Of a stretch of 64,000 bases of DNA, positions 1 to 8,952 are shown piece after piece (the first letter of the stretch is position 1; each line of letters opens with the position of its first letter). Both the position numbers and the translations under genes were made by a program. A model generated the notes under the pieces. That model had not been told where the DNA came from and made no database searches. It worked only from the letters and a program-made list of their open reading frames with translations. The stretch is from Nonomuraea sp. NBC_00507 (GTDB lineage: Bacteria; Actinomycetota; Actinomycetes; Streptosporangiales; Streptosporangiaceae): contig NZ_CP107853.1 in NCBI RefSeq assembly GCF_036013525.1, forward strand, positions 558,001-622,000. Direction: 5' to 3'.

Positions 1-401
1 GATCGGAGACGGTGCGGTTCGTAGACGGCGGGCGGCCGCGGACCACCCTGGGATGGGAGGTCGACGAGAGCGGGCTGTCCGACCTGCTCGTGCGGCTCGC
101 CCGCGACTACCCGGTGACCGCCCTCTACGTCACCGAGAACGGCGCGGCCTACGACGAGGAGGTGCACGACGCCGACCGGATCGCCTACTTCGATGGCCAC
201 CTGCGCGCCTGCCACGACGCCGTGGGACAGGGGGTGCCGCTGCGCGGCTATTTCGCCTGGTCTCTGCTGGACAACTTCGAGTGGGCGCACGGGTACGCCC
301 AGCGGTTCGGCCTGGTTCACGTCGACTTCGCCACGCAGCGCCGTACCCCCAAGGACAGTGCACGCTGGTACGCCGAGGTGATCAGGAGCGGTGGGCTGTG
401 A
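1..401 (+). CDS. GH1 family beta-glucosidase, C-terminal part (5' end outside window)
   Basis: This is the last ~130 residues of a family 1 glycoside hydrolase, which cleaves terminal beta-glucosides such as cellobiose. The TENGAAYDE motif holds the family's catalytic nucleophile Glu, and LLDNFEWAHGY followed by RFGLVHVDF is the usual C-terminal aglycone-site signature. The reading frame is open to the window edge, so the acid/base half of the protein lies upstream. Its stop overlaps the GTG start of the following LacI regulator, so the two are probably cotranscribed. No secretion signal can be judged. Family assignment is firm; the substrate is inferred from the family and from the neighbouring regulators. 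Confidence 0.95.
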   Translation, partial: SETVRFVDGGRPRTTLGWEVDESGLSDLLVRLARDYPVTALYVTENGAAYDEEVHDADRIAYFDGHLRACHDAVGQGVPLRGYFAWSLLDNFEWAHGYAQRFGLVHVDFATQRRTPKDSARWYAEVIRSGGL

Positions 402-1390
402 GACCCACGATCGAGCAGGTGGCCGCGCACGCGGGAGTCGGCCGGAGCACGGTCTCCCGCGTGCTCAACGGCTCCCCCAAGGTGCGCCCGAAGACCAGGG
501 TCACCGTGCAGAAGGCCATCGAGGAGTTGCGCTACACCCCCAACCGGGCCGCGCGCTCGCTGGTCACCCGGCGCACCGACACAGTCGCGCTGGTCATCTC
601 CGAGTCTCCCGAGCGCGTGTTCAGCGACCCCTTCTTCGCGGGCGTCGTACGCGGCATCGCAGCTCAGCTGACGTCGTCCGGCAAGCAGCTGCTGATGACC
701 ATGGCCCGGTCGAGCAGCGAGCGCTCAGCCTTGGAGGCCTATCTCGGGGGCGGCCACGTGGACGGCGTCCTGCTGCTCTCACTGCACCACGAGGATCCGC
801 TCCCGTCCCACCTGGGTGAGCTCGGCGTCCCGGCGGTGCTGGGCGGCAGGCCACTCGATCCCGCTCTCGCCGCTCATGTCGTGGACGTGGACAACCAGGC
901 GGGAGCGTACCTGGCGGTGCGGCACCTGATCGAGCGGGGACGGCGACGGATCGCGACCATCACGGGGCCGATGGACATGCTCGTGAGCGTCCACCGGCTG
1001 GGCGGCTACCGTGATGGCCTGACCGCCTCCGGGATCGAGGAGAGTTCCGATCTCGTGGCGGACGGGGACTTCAGCGAGCAGAGCGGCGCCGTAGCCATGC
1101 GGGCACTGCTCGCCCGCAGGCCCGACCTTGACGCGATCTTCGCCGCCTCCGACCTGATGGCCCTGGGCGCGCTGCGGGTGCTGCGCGAGGCAGGCCGCGC
1201 CGACGTGGCCGTCGTGGGCTTCGACGACTCGCCACTCGCCGAGCAGGCCGGGCTCACCTCGGTCCATCAGCCGGTCGAGGACATGGGCCGGGAGATGGTC
1301 CGCCTGCTCCTCGAGCTGATCGGCGGCGGGAGGCCGAGCCGATCCGTCCTCGTCCTCACCCCGCACCTCGTGACAAGGGAGACTTCATGA
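398..1390 (+). CDS. LacI family transcriptional regulator
   Basis: A 330-residue LacI/GalR regulator. The N-terminal helix-turn-helix (TIEQVAAHAGVGRSTVSRVLNG) is followed by a hinge (YTPNRAARSL) and a periplasmic-binding-protein-like sensor domain ending near GFDDSPLAEQAGLTSV. I chose GTG 398 because AGGAG lies 9 bases upstream and the HTH then begins at residue 3; the open frame runs further upstream but reads antisense-like Arg-rich sequence. The start overlaps the GH1 stop and the stop overlaps the aldo/keto reductase start, so all three form one tightly coupled operon. It probably represses this sugar operon in response to a saccharide; the ligand is unknown. Confidence 0.93.
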   Translation: MRPTIEQVAAHAGVGRSTVSRVLNGSPKVRPKTRVTVQKAIEELRYTPNRAARSLVTRRTDTVALVISESPERVFSDPFFAGVVRGIAAQLTSSGKQLLMTMARSSSERSALEAYLGGGHVDGVLLLSLHHEDPLPSHLGELGVPAVLGGRPLDPALAAHVVDVDNQAGAYLAVRHLIERGRRRIATITGPMDMLVSVHRLGGYRDGLTASGIEESSDLVADGDFSEQSGAVAMRALLARRPDLDAIFAASDLMALGALRVLREAGRADVAVVGFDDSPLAEQAGLTSVHQPVEDMGREMVRLLLELIGGGRPSRSVLVLTPHLVTRETS

Positions 1391-2349
1391 AATTTCGCCA
1401 TCTGGGGCACAGCGGGCTCATGGTCAGCGAGATCGCCTACGGCAACTGGCTCACCGAGGACACCGTCGAACCCTGCGTGCACGCCGCCCTCGACGCCGGG
1501 ATCACCACGTTCGACACCGCCGACGCCTATGCCGAGACCCGGGCCGAGGAGGCGCTCGGCCAGGCGCTGCGGGGCATCCGCCGCGATTCGGTGGAGATCC
1601 TCACCAAGATCTACTGGCCCACCGGCCCCGGCCCCAATGACCGCGGCCTGTCCCGCAAGCACATCATGCGCTCGATCGACGGCTCCCTGCGCCGCCTCGG
1701 CACCGACTACGTGGATCTCTACCAGGCGCACCGCTACGACTACGCCACCCCTCTGGAGGAGACCCTGCGGGCCTTCGACGACCTGGTGCGAGCCGGCAAG
1801 GTCCTGTACGTCGGCGTCTCCGACTGGACGGCGGAGCAGATCGCCGACGCGCTGCGGATCGCCGACGACCTGGGCCTGGATCGGATCGTGTCCAACCAGC
1901 CGCAGTACAACATGCTCCGCAGGGTCATCGAGCCGGAGATCCTCCCGCTGTGCGCCAAGGAGGGTGTCGGCCAGCTCGTCTACCAGCCGATGGCCCAGGG
2001 CGTGCTGGCTGGGCGCTACTCCCCCGGCCAGGCGCCGCCCGCCGAGGCGCGCAGGGAGTTCGTGGACCGGCTGCTGACCGATGACGTCCTGACGCGTGTG
2101 GAGCGGCTCCGCCCGATCGCGGCGGACCTCGGGCTGACCATGGCGCAACTGGCGATCGCCTGGGTGCTGCGCGGTCCCGGGGTCTCGGCTGCGATCGTCG
2201 GCGGCTCGCGGCCCGAGCAGGTGCACGACAGTGCGGCGGCATCCGGGGTGACCCTCGGAGACGATGTGCTCGGCGCGATCGACGAGATCTTGGACGACGT
2301 GGTGGAACGCGTGGCGGATGGGCCGTTCAGCCCGCTCACCAGGCCCTGA
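1387..2349 (+). CDS. Aldo/keto reductase
   Basis: A 320-residue NADPH-dependent aldo/keto reductase of the voltage-gated potassium-channel beta subunit-like (AKR6/7) type. The FDTADAYAETRAEEALGQAL segment carries the catalytic Asp and Tyr; the family Lys is expected in EILTKIY, and His in YQAHRYD. The cofactor loop is visible as VGGSRPEQVHDSAAA. The protein is full length for the family. The ATG overlaps the LacI stop by four bases (ATGA), showing translational coupling. A role in reducing a sugar or oxidised sugar derivative is inferred only from the operon. Confidence 0.93.
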   Translation: MKFRHLGHSGLMVSEIAYGNWLTEDTVEPCVHAALDAGITTFDTADAYAETRAEEALGQALRGIRRDSVEILTKIYWPTGPGPNDRGLSRKHIMRSIDGSLRRLGTDYVDLYQAHRYDYATPLEETLRAFDDLVRAGKVLYVGVSDWTAEQIADALRIADDLGLDRIVSNQPQYNMLRRVIEPEILPLCAKEGVGQLVYQPMAQGVLAGRYSPGQAPPAEARREFVDRLLTDDVLTRVERLRPIAADLGLTMAQLAIAWVLRGPGVSAAIVGGSRPEQVHDSAAASGVTLGDDVLGAIDEILDDVVERVADGPFSPLTRP

Positions 2350-2355
2350 TCGCGA

Positions 2356-2370
2356 TTGGGAGCGCTCACA
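2356..2370. promoter_or_regulatory. CebR-like LacI operator, upstream copy
   Basis: TTGGGAGCGCTCACA contains the palindromic core GGGAGCGCTC, which matches the published CebR cellobiose-repressor box of Streptomyces (TGGGAGCGCTCCCA) except at the right arm. It lies just after the aldo/keto reductase stop and 58 bases before a second copy. Confidence 0.8.
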
Positions 2371-2413
2371 GTGTGAAAGCCTGGTACGCTCCGCATGACC
2401 AGCATGTACACGC

Positions 2414-2428
2414 TTGGGAGCGCTCCTA
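2414..2428. promoter_or_regulatory. CebR-like LacI operator overlapping the RBS region
   Basis: TTGGGAGCGCTCCTA repeats the first 12 bases of the upstream site exactly and completes the right arm better. It ends four bases before the ATG of the second LacI gene, so a bound repressor would cover its translation start region. This suggests autoregulation. The 58-base spacing between the two sites would allow looping or cooperative binding. Confidence 0.8.
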
Positions 2429-2431
2429 AAA

Positions 2432-3433
2432 ATGACGGATCGGCAGCCGACGCTGGACGAGGTGGCCCGGCGGGCGGGAGTGTCCAGGGGCACGGTGTCC
2501 CGGGTGATCAACAACGCCCCGCATGTCAGCCGGGCCGCGCGGCAGGCCGTGGAGCGGGCCATCAAGGACCTAGGCTATGTGCCCAACGTCGCCGCCCGAT
2601 CCCTGGCCACCCAGCGCAGTGGCGCGGTCGTGCTGGCGGTCTCCAGCGATGACCAGGCACTGTTCACCAACCCCTTCTTCGCCGAGGTCGTCGTCGGGGT
2701 GAACGCCGTCCTGGAGGAAACCGACCTTGAGCTGCTGCTGATCCTGGCCGCCTCAGAGCGCGGCAGGAGCCGGCTGGCCCGTGTCCTGCAGTCACGCAGG
2801 GCCGACGGTGTCATGCTGCTGGCCCTGCGGGAAAACGACCCCCTGGCAAAGGTGGCCGCCGAGGGCGGCGTCCCCGTGGTATACGGCGGACGCTCCCTCG
2901 GCGGGTCTCACCACTGGTACGTGGACGCCGACAACCGCGACGGCGCGCGCCAGGCGGCCGAATACCTGATCTCCACCGGCCGCACCCGGATCGCGACCAT
3001 CACCGGGCCGCTCGACATGCACGTCGGCCTTTCCCGCTACCTCGGCTTCCGCGAGGCGCTGGCGCTGGCCGGGCTCGGAGCCGAGCGAGTCGCGCACGGC
3101 GACTTCACCGAAGCGAGCGGAGCCGCTGCGATGGCTCGCCTGCTGACCGAGCACCCGGACCTCGACGCCGTGCTGGTCGCCTCCGACGAGATGGCCGTGG
3201 GCGCGCTCGGCGTGATAAAGGAGCACGGCCGGGCCGTGCCCGGTGAGATCGCAGTCGTGGGGTTCGACGACGTAGTGACCGCCCGGCACACCCATCCCAC
3301 CCTGACCACGGTGCGCCAGCCCATCAAGGCCCTCGGCCGCGAGATGACCCGCATGCTGCTCGCCCTGATCCGCGGCGAGCAGCCCACCCCACTCATCCTC
3401 CCCACCGAACTGGTCATCCGCGAGTCCGCTTGA
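2432..3433 (+). CDS. LacI family transcriptional regulator (CebR-like)
   Basis: A 333-residue LacI regulator with HTH TLDEVARRAGVSRGTVSRVI, hinge VPNVAARSLATQ and sensor domain ending GFDDVVTARHTHPTLTTV. It resembles the first LacI in the window throughout (both have the same RIATITGPLDM / RIATITGPMDM block and EASGAAAMARLL / EQSGAVAMRALL), so the two are paralogues. I chose ATG 2432 because it gives the standard N-terminus MTDRQPTLDEV; there is no separate ribosome-binding site, and the operator core GGGAGCG sits where one would be. Likely controls beta-glucoside genes and itself. Confidence 0.93.
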   Translation: MTDRQPTLDEVARRAGVSRGTVSRVINNAPHVSRAARQAVERAIKDLGYVPNVAARSLATQRSGAVVLAVSSDDQALFTNPFFAEVVVGVNAVLEETDLELLLILAASERGRSRLARVLQSRRADGVMLLALRENDPLAKVAAEGGVPVVYGGRSLGGSHHWYVDADNRDGARQAAEYLISTGRTRIATITGPLDMHVGLSRYLGFREALALAGLGAERVAHGDFTEASGAAAMARLLTEHPDLDAVLVASDEMAVGALGVIKEHGRAVPGEIAVVGFDDVVTARHTHPTLTTVRQPIKALGREMTRMLLALIRGEQPTPLILPTELVIRESA

Positions 3434-3440
3434 ACTCGTA

Positions 3441-3463
3441 TCGCGAGGCGGCGCCGCTCGCGA
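3441..3463. terminator. GC-rich hairpin after the LacI gene
   Basis: TCGCGA-G-GCGGC followed by GCCGC-TCGCGA forms a near-perfect palindrome eight bases after the LacI stop. There is no T-tract, so it is only a candidate terminator. Confidence 0.35.
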
Positions 3464-3483
3464 GCGCGCGTCCTGTTCGGCCG

Positions 3484-4086
3484 CTACTCGTATCCCATGG
3501 TCGGGATGACATCTGGTGTCGAGATCGGCGTTCGCCTTCCAGGCGAGCCATCGGTCATAGACCGGCTTGAGCCAAGCGAGCGCACCGTCGACCGTGGACG
3601 GCGCCCATGGCTGGTCGACGTGCGACGCAACCACCGCGACCGGGTGGCGCTTGACGTGGACGATGGTCGCTTCAGGGACGAGTTCCCAGAGGAAGATCCA
3701 TGCACAGAAGGTTGAACGGCGTCTTCTCGCACCAGGTCGGGCTTTCCCGCGTCGGCAGCCCGCTCGCGACGCAGCCGTCCCACCGCGTCCCAGTAGTGCC
3801 GCTCACCAATGGCCTCAGGAACGGTATGACCACGATCGATGTGTCTCCTGCCGACCAGTCGCACCGTAAGAGGGTCGCTCAGCCTGCGGAGCGCGTCGTC
3901 CCCGACGTAAGGGTCGTACCGAATCGTGAGTGCATCCGCCAAGTCCCTAACGCCGCCCGGGTCGACAATGAACCTGGTCTCGATCGGAATCCTGTGGATC
4001 TGCGGGTGTTCGCCGAGAATGTTCGCGAGCTGCGATGTTCCTGACCGACCGGTGCCAGCGACGAAGATCCGCGACGGATAGGCCAC
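3484..4086 (-). pseudogene. Sulfotransferase family gene, frameshifted and 3'-truncated
   Basis: The N-terminus (MAYPSRIFVAGTGRSGTSQL) is the P-loop-like PAPS-binding motif of sulfotransferases. Around 3730 the frame breaks twice: frame one gives KPDLVR, the next frame gives EKTPFNLL (the family's EKTP-N motif), and a third gives FLWELVPEATIVHVKRHPVA and then APSTVDGALAWLKPVYDRW. Each piece continues the family alignment, so at least two single-base offsets have occurred. The expected C-terminal RYEDL-type region is absent where the sequence meets the LacI gene. It is therefore a decayed gene and not a short functional one. PAPS-dependent sulfonation would have been the original activity. Confidence 0.85.
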
Positions 4087-4291
4087 GGCGACATACTCAA
4101 CTCGCGACTGGCCGATGTGTCAGGTGAATAGCCACTGGCCCCTGGGCTGGCTCCCGCGAGGCTCAAGACGCGCCGTTGACGCCATCCATGGTGCCGGCCA
4201 ATGTGGCCGAAAAGTTGGCCAGCGTGGGGTCGCCGTAGCGACGATTCTGGCACCGTTGTGAGGGGCGAGCCGGCACCGATGGGAGAGGCCG

Positions 4292-4783
4292 ATGATCATT
4301 GACCCAACGATCACCCGGATCGGCCAGGGGGTGGAGCTGCACCACCACCGAGGTCAGCGTGAGGCCGCTCGCGACCTGTTCGCGCAGATCTGGGACGACA
4401 TCGGCGGCGAACAAGGCGACCCGCTGCACGTTTGCGTCCTTGCCCACGCGATGGCGGATGTGCAAGACGACGTGCACCAAGAGCTGCTTTGGGACCTGCG
4501 AGCGCTTGCCGCCGCCGACCTGGTCACCGATGAGCAGCTGACGCAAGCCGGAGTAACGCTTCCGGCGGCCGGCTTGTACCCGTCCTTGCACCTCAACTTG
4601 AGCGAGTGCTACCGCAAGCTGGGCGATCTCGGCCGCGCCCGTGAGCACCTCCAGCAGGCGCAAACCACGATCGGCACGCTTGGCGACGACGAGTATGCGC
4701 AGCTCATCAAGGGTGGCCTGGAGCGGCTGGCCGAACAGCTGAGAGGCGGGCCTCTACCGGAAAAAGGGCCACGGACGCCATAG
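4292..4783 (+). CDS. Small tetratricopeptide-repeat-like protein
   Basis: A 163-residue soluble protein. Helical repeats are visible: REAARDLFAQIWDDIGGE near the N-terminus, and YPSLHLNLSECYRKLGDLGRA at ~105-125, a good TPR match, followed by a paired helix (REHLQQAQTTIGTLGDD). ATG 4292 follows GGGAGAG with five bases between. It stands alone on the plus strand between the sulfotransferase remnant and the DUF6461 gene. TPRs mediate protein binding; the partner is unknown. Similar short TPR proteins are common in actinobacterial accessory DNA. Confidence 0.8.
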   Translation: MIIDPTITRIGQGVELHHHRGQREAARDLFAQIWDDIGGEQGDPLHVCVLAHAMADVQDDVHQELLWDLRALAAADLVTDEQLTQAGVTLPAAGLYPSLHLNLSECYRKLGDLGRAREHLQQAQTTIGTLGDDEYAQLIKGGLERLAEQLRGGPLPEKGPRTP

Positions 4784-4921
4784 GAGTCTCGTCCATCGTC
4801 CCGGATCCGAGGTGGAGCTCCTGGCCGGACGCGCATCGAGCCGATCTTCCCTGCCGTCGGGGATGTCGGATCCGCCTGCCATACTCACCGTGATCATGAA
4901 AGGAAAGAACCGGGGAGACCG

Positions 4922-6130
4922 ATGCGCAAGATCATGCCCGCGGATTACGCGTGGGAGGACAACTGGCCGGAGGAGATCTACACCGCCACCTTCGTCCGCG
5001 GCCTGAACGAGCGCGAGACGCTCCGGCGGTTCGGCGTGGTCGACGACAACATCCATCCAGTGGACGACGAGGAGGTCATGGAACGCATCGAGGAGACTGA
5101 CGGCTGCTGCGACATGGTGCTGGTGACCCGGGCCGGCGACTGGACGATCGCTTTTGAGTACAGCGGCTGGGAGGGGACCCGGCCCGAGACCCTGCGCGAA
5201 CTGACCCGCAACGGGGGTGAGGCCATCTCCGTCATGCGCCACAACTACGCGGCGTCGCATGACTTCGAACACGCCGCAGACGGCCGGATTCGGACGGCCT
5301 TTCGCCCGCAGACGCCCCAGGAGCGCTGGGGCAGCCATCCCGACGCGCTGAATGAGGACATGCGCGAACTAGGCCTGGAACCCGAACCAGATGAAGAGTT
5401 CCAATACCTGTCCGGCTCCGTTCCTGCCGCCCTCGCGCTGGCCAGTCGTATCTCCGGCGTGCTGTTCACCCCCGCACTGCTGGACGGGCCGCTGCTGGGC
5501 GGGGCCATCACCGACGCGGTTCCCGACGATCCCCGGGAAGGTGACCCACTCGCCCGGCACGCCCTGCGGGTCGTCAACCGGGAGCTCGCCGAGGCCATCG
5601 ACAATGCCGCCCCTGACCTCCAGCGGCGGGCCGCGGTCGCCGAAGCCCGCCGCCAGTGCGAGCTGGCCGGCGTGGCCGACCACCCGGTGCTCGCCGCGGC
5701 GCTGGCTTCGGCCGAGCGGGGCGAGACGTGGCCGGTCGGGCACGACTCCCCGCTCGCCGAGCTCATCCGCGGCTACGAGTCGGAGCTGACCGGCCATCCG
5801 ATCGACGGGGCCATCGGCGAGTGGATGGCCGGCCCATCTGCGGATCCGCACCGCTCCCCCGAGGGCAGGCGCACCATCTTCTCCATCGATACCGCGACCG
5901 GCATGCCGGCCTGCCCGAGCTGCAGGTGGCATCACCGCCCGGGCGAAGCGGAGCGGGAGGCAGTCCGGCCGCGCTGGCAGGCGGTGATATCAGTACGCCA
6001 CGCCCTGTCACCCGACGCCAGGACGGCCGCCTACAGCACCCACTTCGCCCTGGTCCACGGGGATCAGGTCATGACCGACCCCGACCACGCGGCGGCCGTG
6101 GCCGCGACGCTGCGCGCCGCCTCGACATAG
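4922..6130 (+). CDS. DUF6461-like protein with C-terminal extension
   Basis: A 402-residue soluble protein of unknown function. Residues ~5-195 match the protein at 41579-42217 in layout: an N-terminal TFVRGLNERETLRRFG block, a WTIAFEYSGWEG strand pair, and the shared end GVLFTPALLDGPLLGGAI. The remaining ~200 residues are an Ala/Glu-rich helical extension plus a possible second module containing CPSCRWHHRP. I recognise the N-terminal part as DUF6461. ATG 4922 is preceded by GGGGAG. The acidic composition and lack of membrane segments suggest a cytoplasmic protein. Function unknown. Confidence 0.8.
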   Translation: MRKIMPADYAWEDNWPEEIYTATFVRGLNERETLRRFGVVDDNIHPVDDEEVMERIEETDGCCDMVLVTRAGDWTIAFEYSGWEGTRPETLRELTRNGGEAISVMRHNYAASHDFEHAADGRIRTAFRPQTPQERWGSHPDALNEDMRELGLEPEPDEEFQYLSGSVPAALALASRISGVLFTPALLDGPLLGGAITDAVPDDPREGDPLARHALRVVNRELAEAIDNAAPDLQRRAAVAEARRQCELAGVADHPVLAAALASAERGETWPVGHDSPLAELIRGYESELTGHPIDGAIGEWMAGPSADPHRSPEGRRTIFSIDTATGMPACPSCRWHHRPGEAEREAVRPRWQAVISVRHALSPDARTAAYSTHFALVHGDQVMTDPDHAAAVAATLRAAST

Positions 6131-6396
6131 CAGACCCCGATCCTGCAGATCAGGAGACAGGAAATGCGTGGCAGACGCCGGCTCCCTCGACCCCACGGCT
6201 CGTGAGCCAACCGTAACGGTGAACCCGTCTTTCTCCAGGGCCGCGCGGCGAACGTCTCAGGTGGCCCTGAACCTGATCAGCGTGCTCCCCCGATCGACAA
6301 CCCCTCCCAGCGCAGCAGCAGCTGAGCGTGCGGGAGTCACAGCGCCGACCGGCCCACAAGATCTGCCACGGCAACCAAGCCGCATGCCCTGGCTGG

Positions 6397-7053
6397 TCAG
6401 ACGAGGCCGGTCTCGTAGGCGATGATCACCAGCTGGGCGCGGTCGCGCGCCTGGAGTTTGGCCAGCAGCCGGCCGATGTGCGTCTTGACCGTGGCCATGC
6501 TCAGCTGCAGGTGCTCGGCCAGCTCGGTGTTGGACAGGCCGTGGGCGATCAGCGCGAGCACCTCCCGCTCGCGTCCGGTAAGGCCGTCGAGGCTCTTGAC
6601 CAGCCGATGCCCAGGTTGCGGCCGGCCGGCGAACTCCGCGATGAGCCGCCGGGTGATCGAGGGCCCGAGCAGTGCGTCGCCGTCGGCGACCACGCGGATG
6701 GCGTTGAGCACCTCAGCCGGAGGGGTGTCCTTGAGGAGGAAACCCGCGGCTCCTGCTCGAAGGGCCGCGTAGACGTAGTCGTCGAGGTCGAACGTGGTCA
6801 GGATGAGCACGCGGACGCCTGCCGTCGCCGGATCGGCACAGATGCGGCGAGTGGCTTCGATGCCGTCCACGTCCGGCATCCGGATGTCCATGAGAACGAC
6901 ATCCGGCGTGTGCTCGCGGGCCAGCTCGACAGCCTCGACACCGGTGGCCGCCTCACCCACGGCCTGGAAGCCGGGTGTGTGGTCGACGAGGACGCGGAAG
7001 CTGCCGCGCACCATGGCCTGATCGTCGGCGATCAGAACGCGGACGCCGCTCAC
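6397..7053 (-). CDS. NarL/FixJ family response regulator
   Basis: A 218-residue two-component response regulator. The receiver domain (residues 1-120) has the acidic pair DD at 10-11, phospho-acceptor Asp in DVVLMDIRMPDVDG, and the Thr/Lys switch residues in LTTFD and LLKDTPP. The C-terminal LuxR-type HTH (LTGREREVLALIAHGLSNTEL ... TVKTHIGRLLAKL) binds DNA. Its start overlaps the stop of the histidine kinase upstream by four bases, so the pair is translationally coupled. It probably controls the membrane protein gene in the same operon or a nearby transporter; the signal is unknown. Confidence 0.95.
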   Translation of the reverse strand: MSGVRVLIADDQAMVRGSFRVLVDHTPGFQAVGEAATGVEAVELAREHTPDVVLMDIRMPDVDGIEATRRICADPATAGVRVLILTTFDLDDYVYAALRAGAAGFLLKDTPPAEVLNAIRVVADGDALLGPSITRRLIAEFAGRPQPGHRLVKSLDGLTGREREVLALIAHGLSNTELAEHLQLSMATVKTHIGRLLAKLQARDRAQLVIIAYETGLV

Positions 7054-8195
7054 GGACTGCCTTCCCCCTGGAGCGGAAGCCGTACTGACACAGCGAAGCC
7101 TCCCTCCTCGCGTGGGCCTGCGGTGAAGGTTCCGCCGTACATGAGGGCCCGCTCCCGTATGCCAATCAGGCCGTGCCCGCCTGGGAGCTTGCGGCGTGGG
7201 CCGCCGGGCCCGTCGTCGACGACGTCGATGGCGGCGCTACCGCCTCGGGCCGTCACAGTGACAATGCAGCGGGTCGGGGCGGCGTGCTTGACGACGTTCG
7301 TGAGTGCTTCCTGCACGATTCGGTAGACCGTCAGCTGCGTGCCCTCGTTGAGGCCCGCCAGCCCACGCACGTTCAAAGCGACCTCGACCCCTGCCCGGCG
7401 CGTCTCCTCCGCGAGCCCGTCCAGACCTTCGATGCCGGGCACCGGCCCCATCGGGGCGCCGTCGGTGCGCAGGACGCCGAGTGCGCGGCGCATCTGCGTC
7501 AGCGCCGACCTGCTGGTCTCCTCGATGACCTTGAGCGCGGTGCTGGCCTCCTGCGGGTCGTCCGCTGCCACATGCGCCGCGACACCCGCTTTGACGGCGA
7601 TGAGGCTGAGGTTGTGCGAGACGATGTCGTGCATCTCGCGCGCGATGTGCAGGCGCTCGGCCACCAGCGCGTGCTCGGCCTTCCGACGACTGCCCGCTCG
7701 GCGGGAGCGGACGGTGAACCCAGCCGTCCACGCGCCGCCGATCACCATCAGCACCAGGGCGATCAGCCCGGCCGCGTCCTGCGCGCTGCCCGACGGGGTG
7801 ATCATCGCCTCGCCGAGATAGACCCCTGCCGAAGCCACCGGGAGCGTGATGACCAGAGCAGGCACGGAACGGCGGGCAGGCTCCGCGAGCCCCACCAGGT
7901 AGGCGGCCAACCCCGCTGAGATGTACGGCTCGCGCGTCAGGTCGAGGATCGACGCGCTGGTGACGGCGGCGAGCACGACGCCGAGGACCGGCAACGGCCA
8001 CCGGCGGCGCACCGCGATGGGCAGCCCAGCCGCCGCCGCGACGACCCAGGCCAGCCACGCTGGACCGCTGTAGGCAGGCAAGCCGTCCGTGGCGGGCGTG
8101 CGCGCGAAATCCAGGTAGGTCACGGTCACAGCTACGGCTGCCACCAAATCGACGACATACGGGAGCCGTTTCATGCGCCGACCGTATCGTTCCAC
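7050..8195 (-). CDS. Sensor histidine kinase (HisKA_3 type)
   Basis: About 380 residues. The N-terminal half has several hydrophobic segments (PYVVDLVAAVAVTVTYL, WLAWVVAAAAGLPIAV, ALVITLPVASAGVYLG, AGLIALVLMVIGGAWTAGF), giving an integral membrane sensor with little extracellular domain. The phospho-acceptor box is REMHDIVSHNLSLI, and the HATPase motifs are DVVDDGPGG and GGHGLIGIRERA. The start is uncertain: GTG 8195 lies two bases after the upstream stop, while an in-frame ATG lies at 8174; neither has a clear RBS. It partners the response regulator that overlaps its 3' end. Confidence 0.92.
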   Translation of the reverse strand: MERYGRRMKRLPYVVDLVAAVAVTVTYLDFARTPATDGLPAYSGPAWLAWVVAAAAGLPIAVRRRWPLPVLGVVLAAVTSASILDLTREPYISAGLAAYLVGLAEPARRSVPALVITLPVASAGVYLGEAMITPSGSAQDAAGLIALVLMVIGGAWTAGFTVRSRRAGSRRKAEHALVAERLHIAREMHDIVSHNLSLIAVKAGVAAHVAADDPQEASTALKVIEETSRSALTQMRRALGVLRTDGAPMGPVPGIEGLDGLAEETRRAGVEVALNVRGLAGLNEGTQLTVYRIVQEALTNVVKHAAPTRCIVTVTARGGSAAIDVVDDGPGGPRRKLPGGHGLIGIRERALMYGGTFTAGPREEGGFAVSVRLPLQGEGSP

Positions 8196-8196
8196 G

Positions 8197-8892
8197 TCAC
8201 CCCGCCTGCCCCAGCACGATCATCAGCCCGAGCGCGGCCAGCGTGATGGGCACCCATCGCAGCACGGCTGCCCTGCTTGGCCGCGGGGGAGCGTTCAGTA
8301 CGGCCAAGCCGTACGAAACAAACGCGATCGCGAGCCCGGCCAAGGCCACCAGGGACAGCGGTGTGGTGCCCTTCAGCACTCCGAGCGGCAGAGCCGCCGC
8401 CGACGCCAGGGCCAACGCACGGATCGGGCCGAGCACTCCGGCGCGCCAGGCACCGAACGCCAAGATCGGCCAACCTGCCAGGATGGCGACATTGAGGAAC
8501 GACAGCGGCTGGAAGGCGCCGTACGTCTCTGACACCACCTTCGTGGCGGCGTCCGCGCCCACGGCGTCGGTCAGCCGGAACGCCATGTGGTCGGCGCCCG
8601 CGTGTAAGACCCGGGCGAACAGCCCTGACATGGTGAAGAGCCCGCCCACCAGCCCCCATCCCGAGCCGATCGTGGCGGCGAGCAGAGCCACGGCCGGCCA
8701 GAGCAGGAACGTGCCGACCGCGATCAGGGTGTAGGAGGTGGTCAGCAGCGCGGGCTCACTCTCGTGCGCGGCGAGCTGAGCGGGGAAGAAGAAGTCGTAC
8801 GGCACGCGCAACAGGGCCCCTGTCAGGAGGAACAGCGGTGCCAGCACCATGGTCACGCCACTGACCCAGCGGCCGGGAAAGGTGGATGTCAT
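8197..8892 (-). CDS. Integral membrane protein, seven or eight predicted TM segments
   Basis: About 231 residues from ATG 8892 (MTSTFPGRWVSGVTMVLAP). Hydrophobic stretches of TM length recur throughout, for example GVTMVLAPLFLLTGALL, LIAVGTFLLWPAVALLAA and VPITLAALGLMIVLG. I recognise no catalytic motif. It sits directly upstream of the histidine kinase with almost no gap, so it is probably cotranscribed and may be the sensed or regulated membrane component. Membrane proteins of this kind often accompany HisKA_3 kinases in actinobacteria, but the link here is only positional. Confidence 0.8.
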   Translation of the reverse strand: MTSTFPGRWVSGVTMVLAPLFLLTGALLRVPYDFFFPAQLAAHESEPALLTTSYTLIAVGTFLLWPAVALLAATIGSGWGLVGGLFTMSGLFARVLHAGADHMAFRLTDAVGADAATKVVSETYGAFQPLSFLNVAILAGWPILAFGAWRAGVLGPIRALALASAAALPLGVLKGTTPLSLVALAGLAIAFVSYGLAVLNAPPRPSRAAVLRWVPITLAALGLMIVLGQAG

Positions 8893-8952
8893 GTCCACGA
8901 CTCTCTCGCGGGGGCTCGCCTGGGGCATCGGACCGTGGCTGGCTCTTTTGCG

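Noticed and set aside
6131-6396. A small gene between the DUF6461 and response regulator genes
   Set aside because: Frames here are short and lack an RBS or a protein-like pattern.
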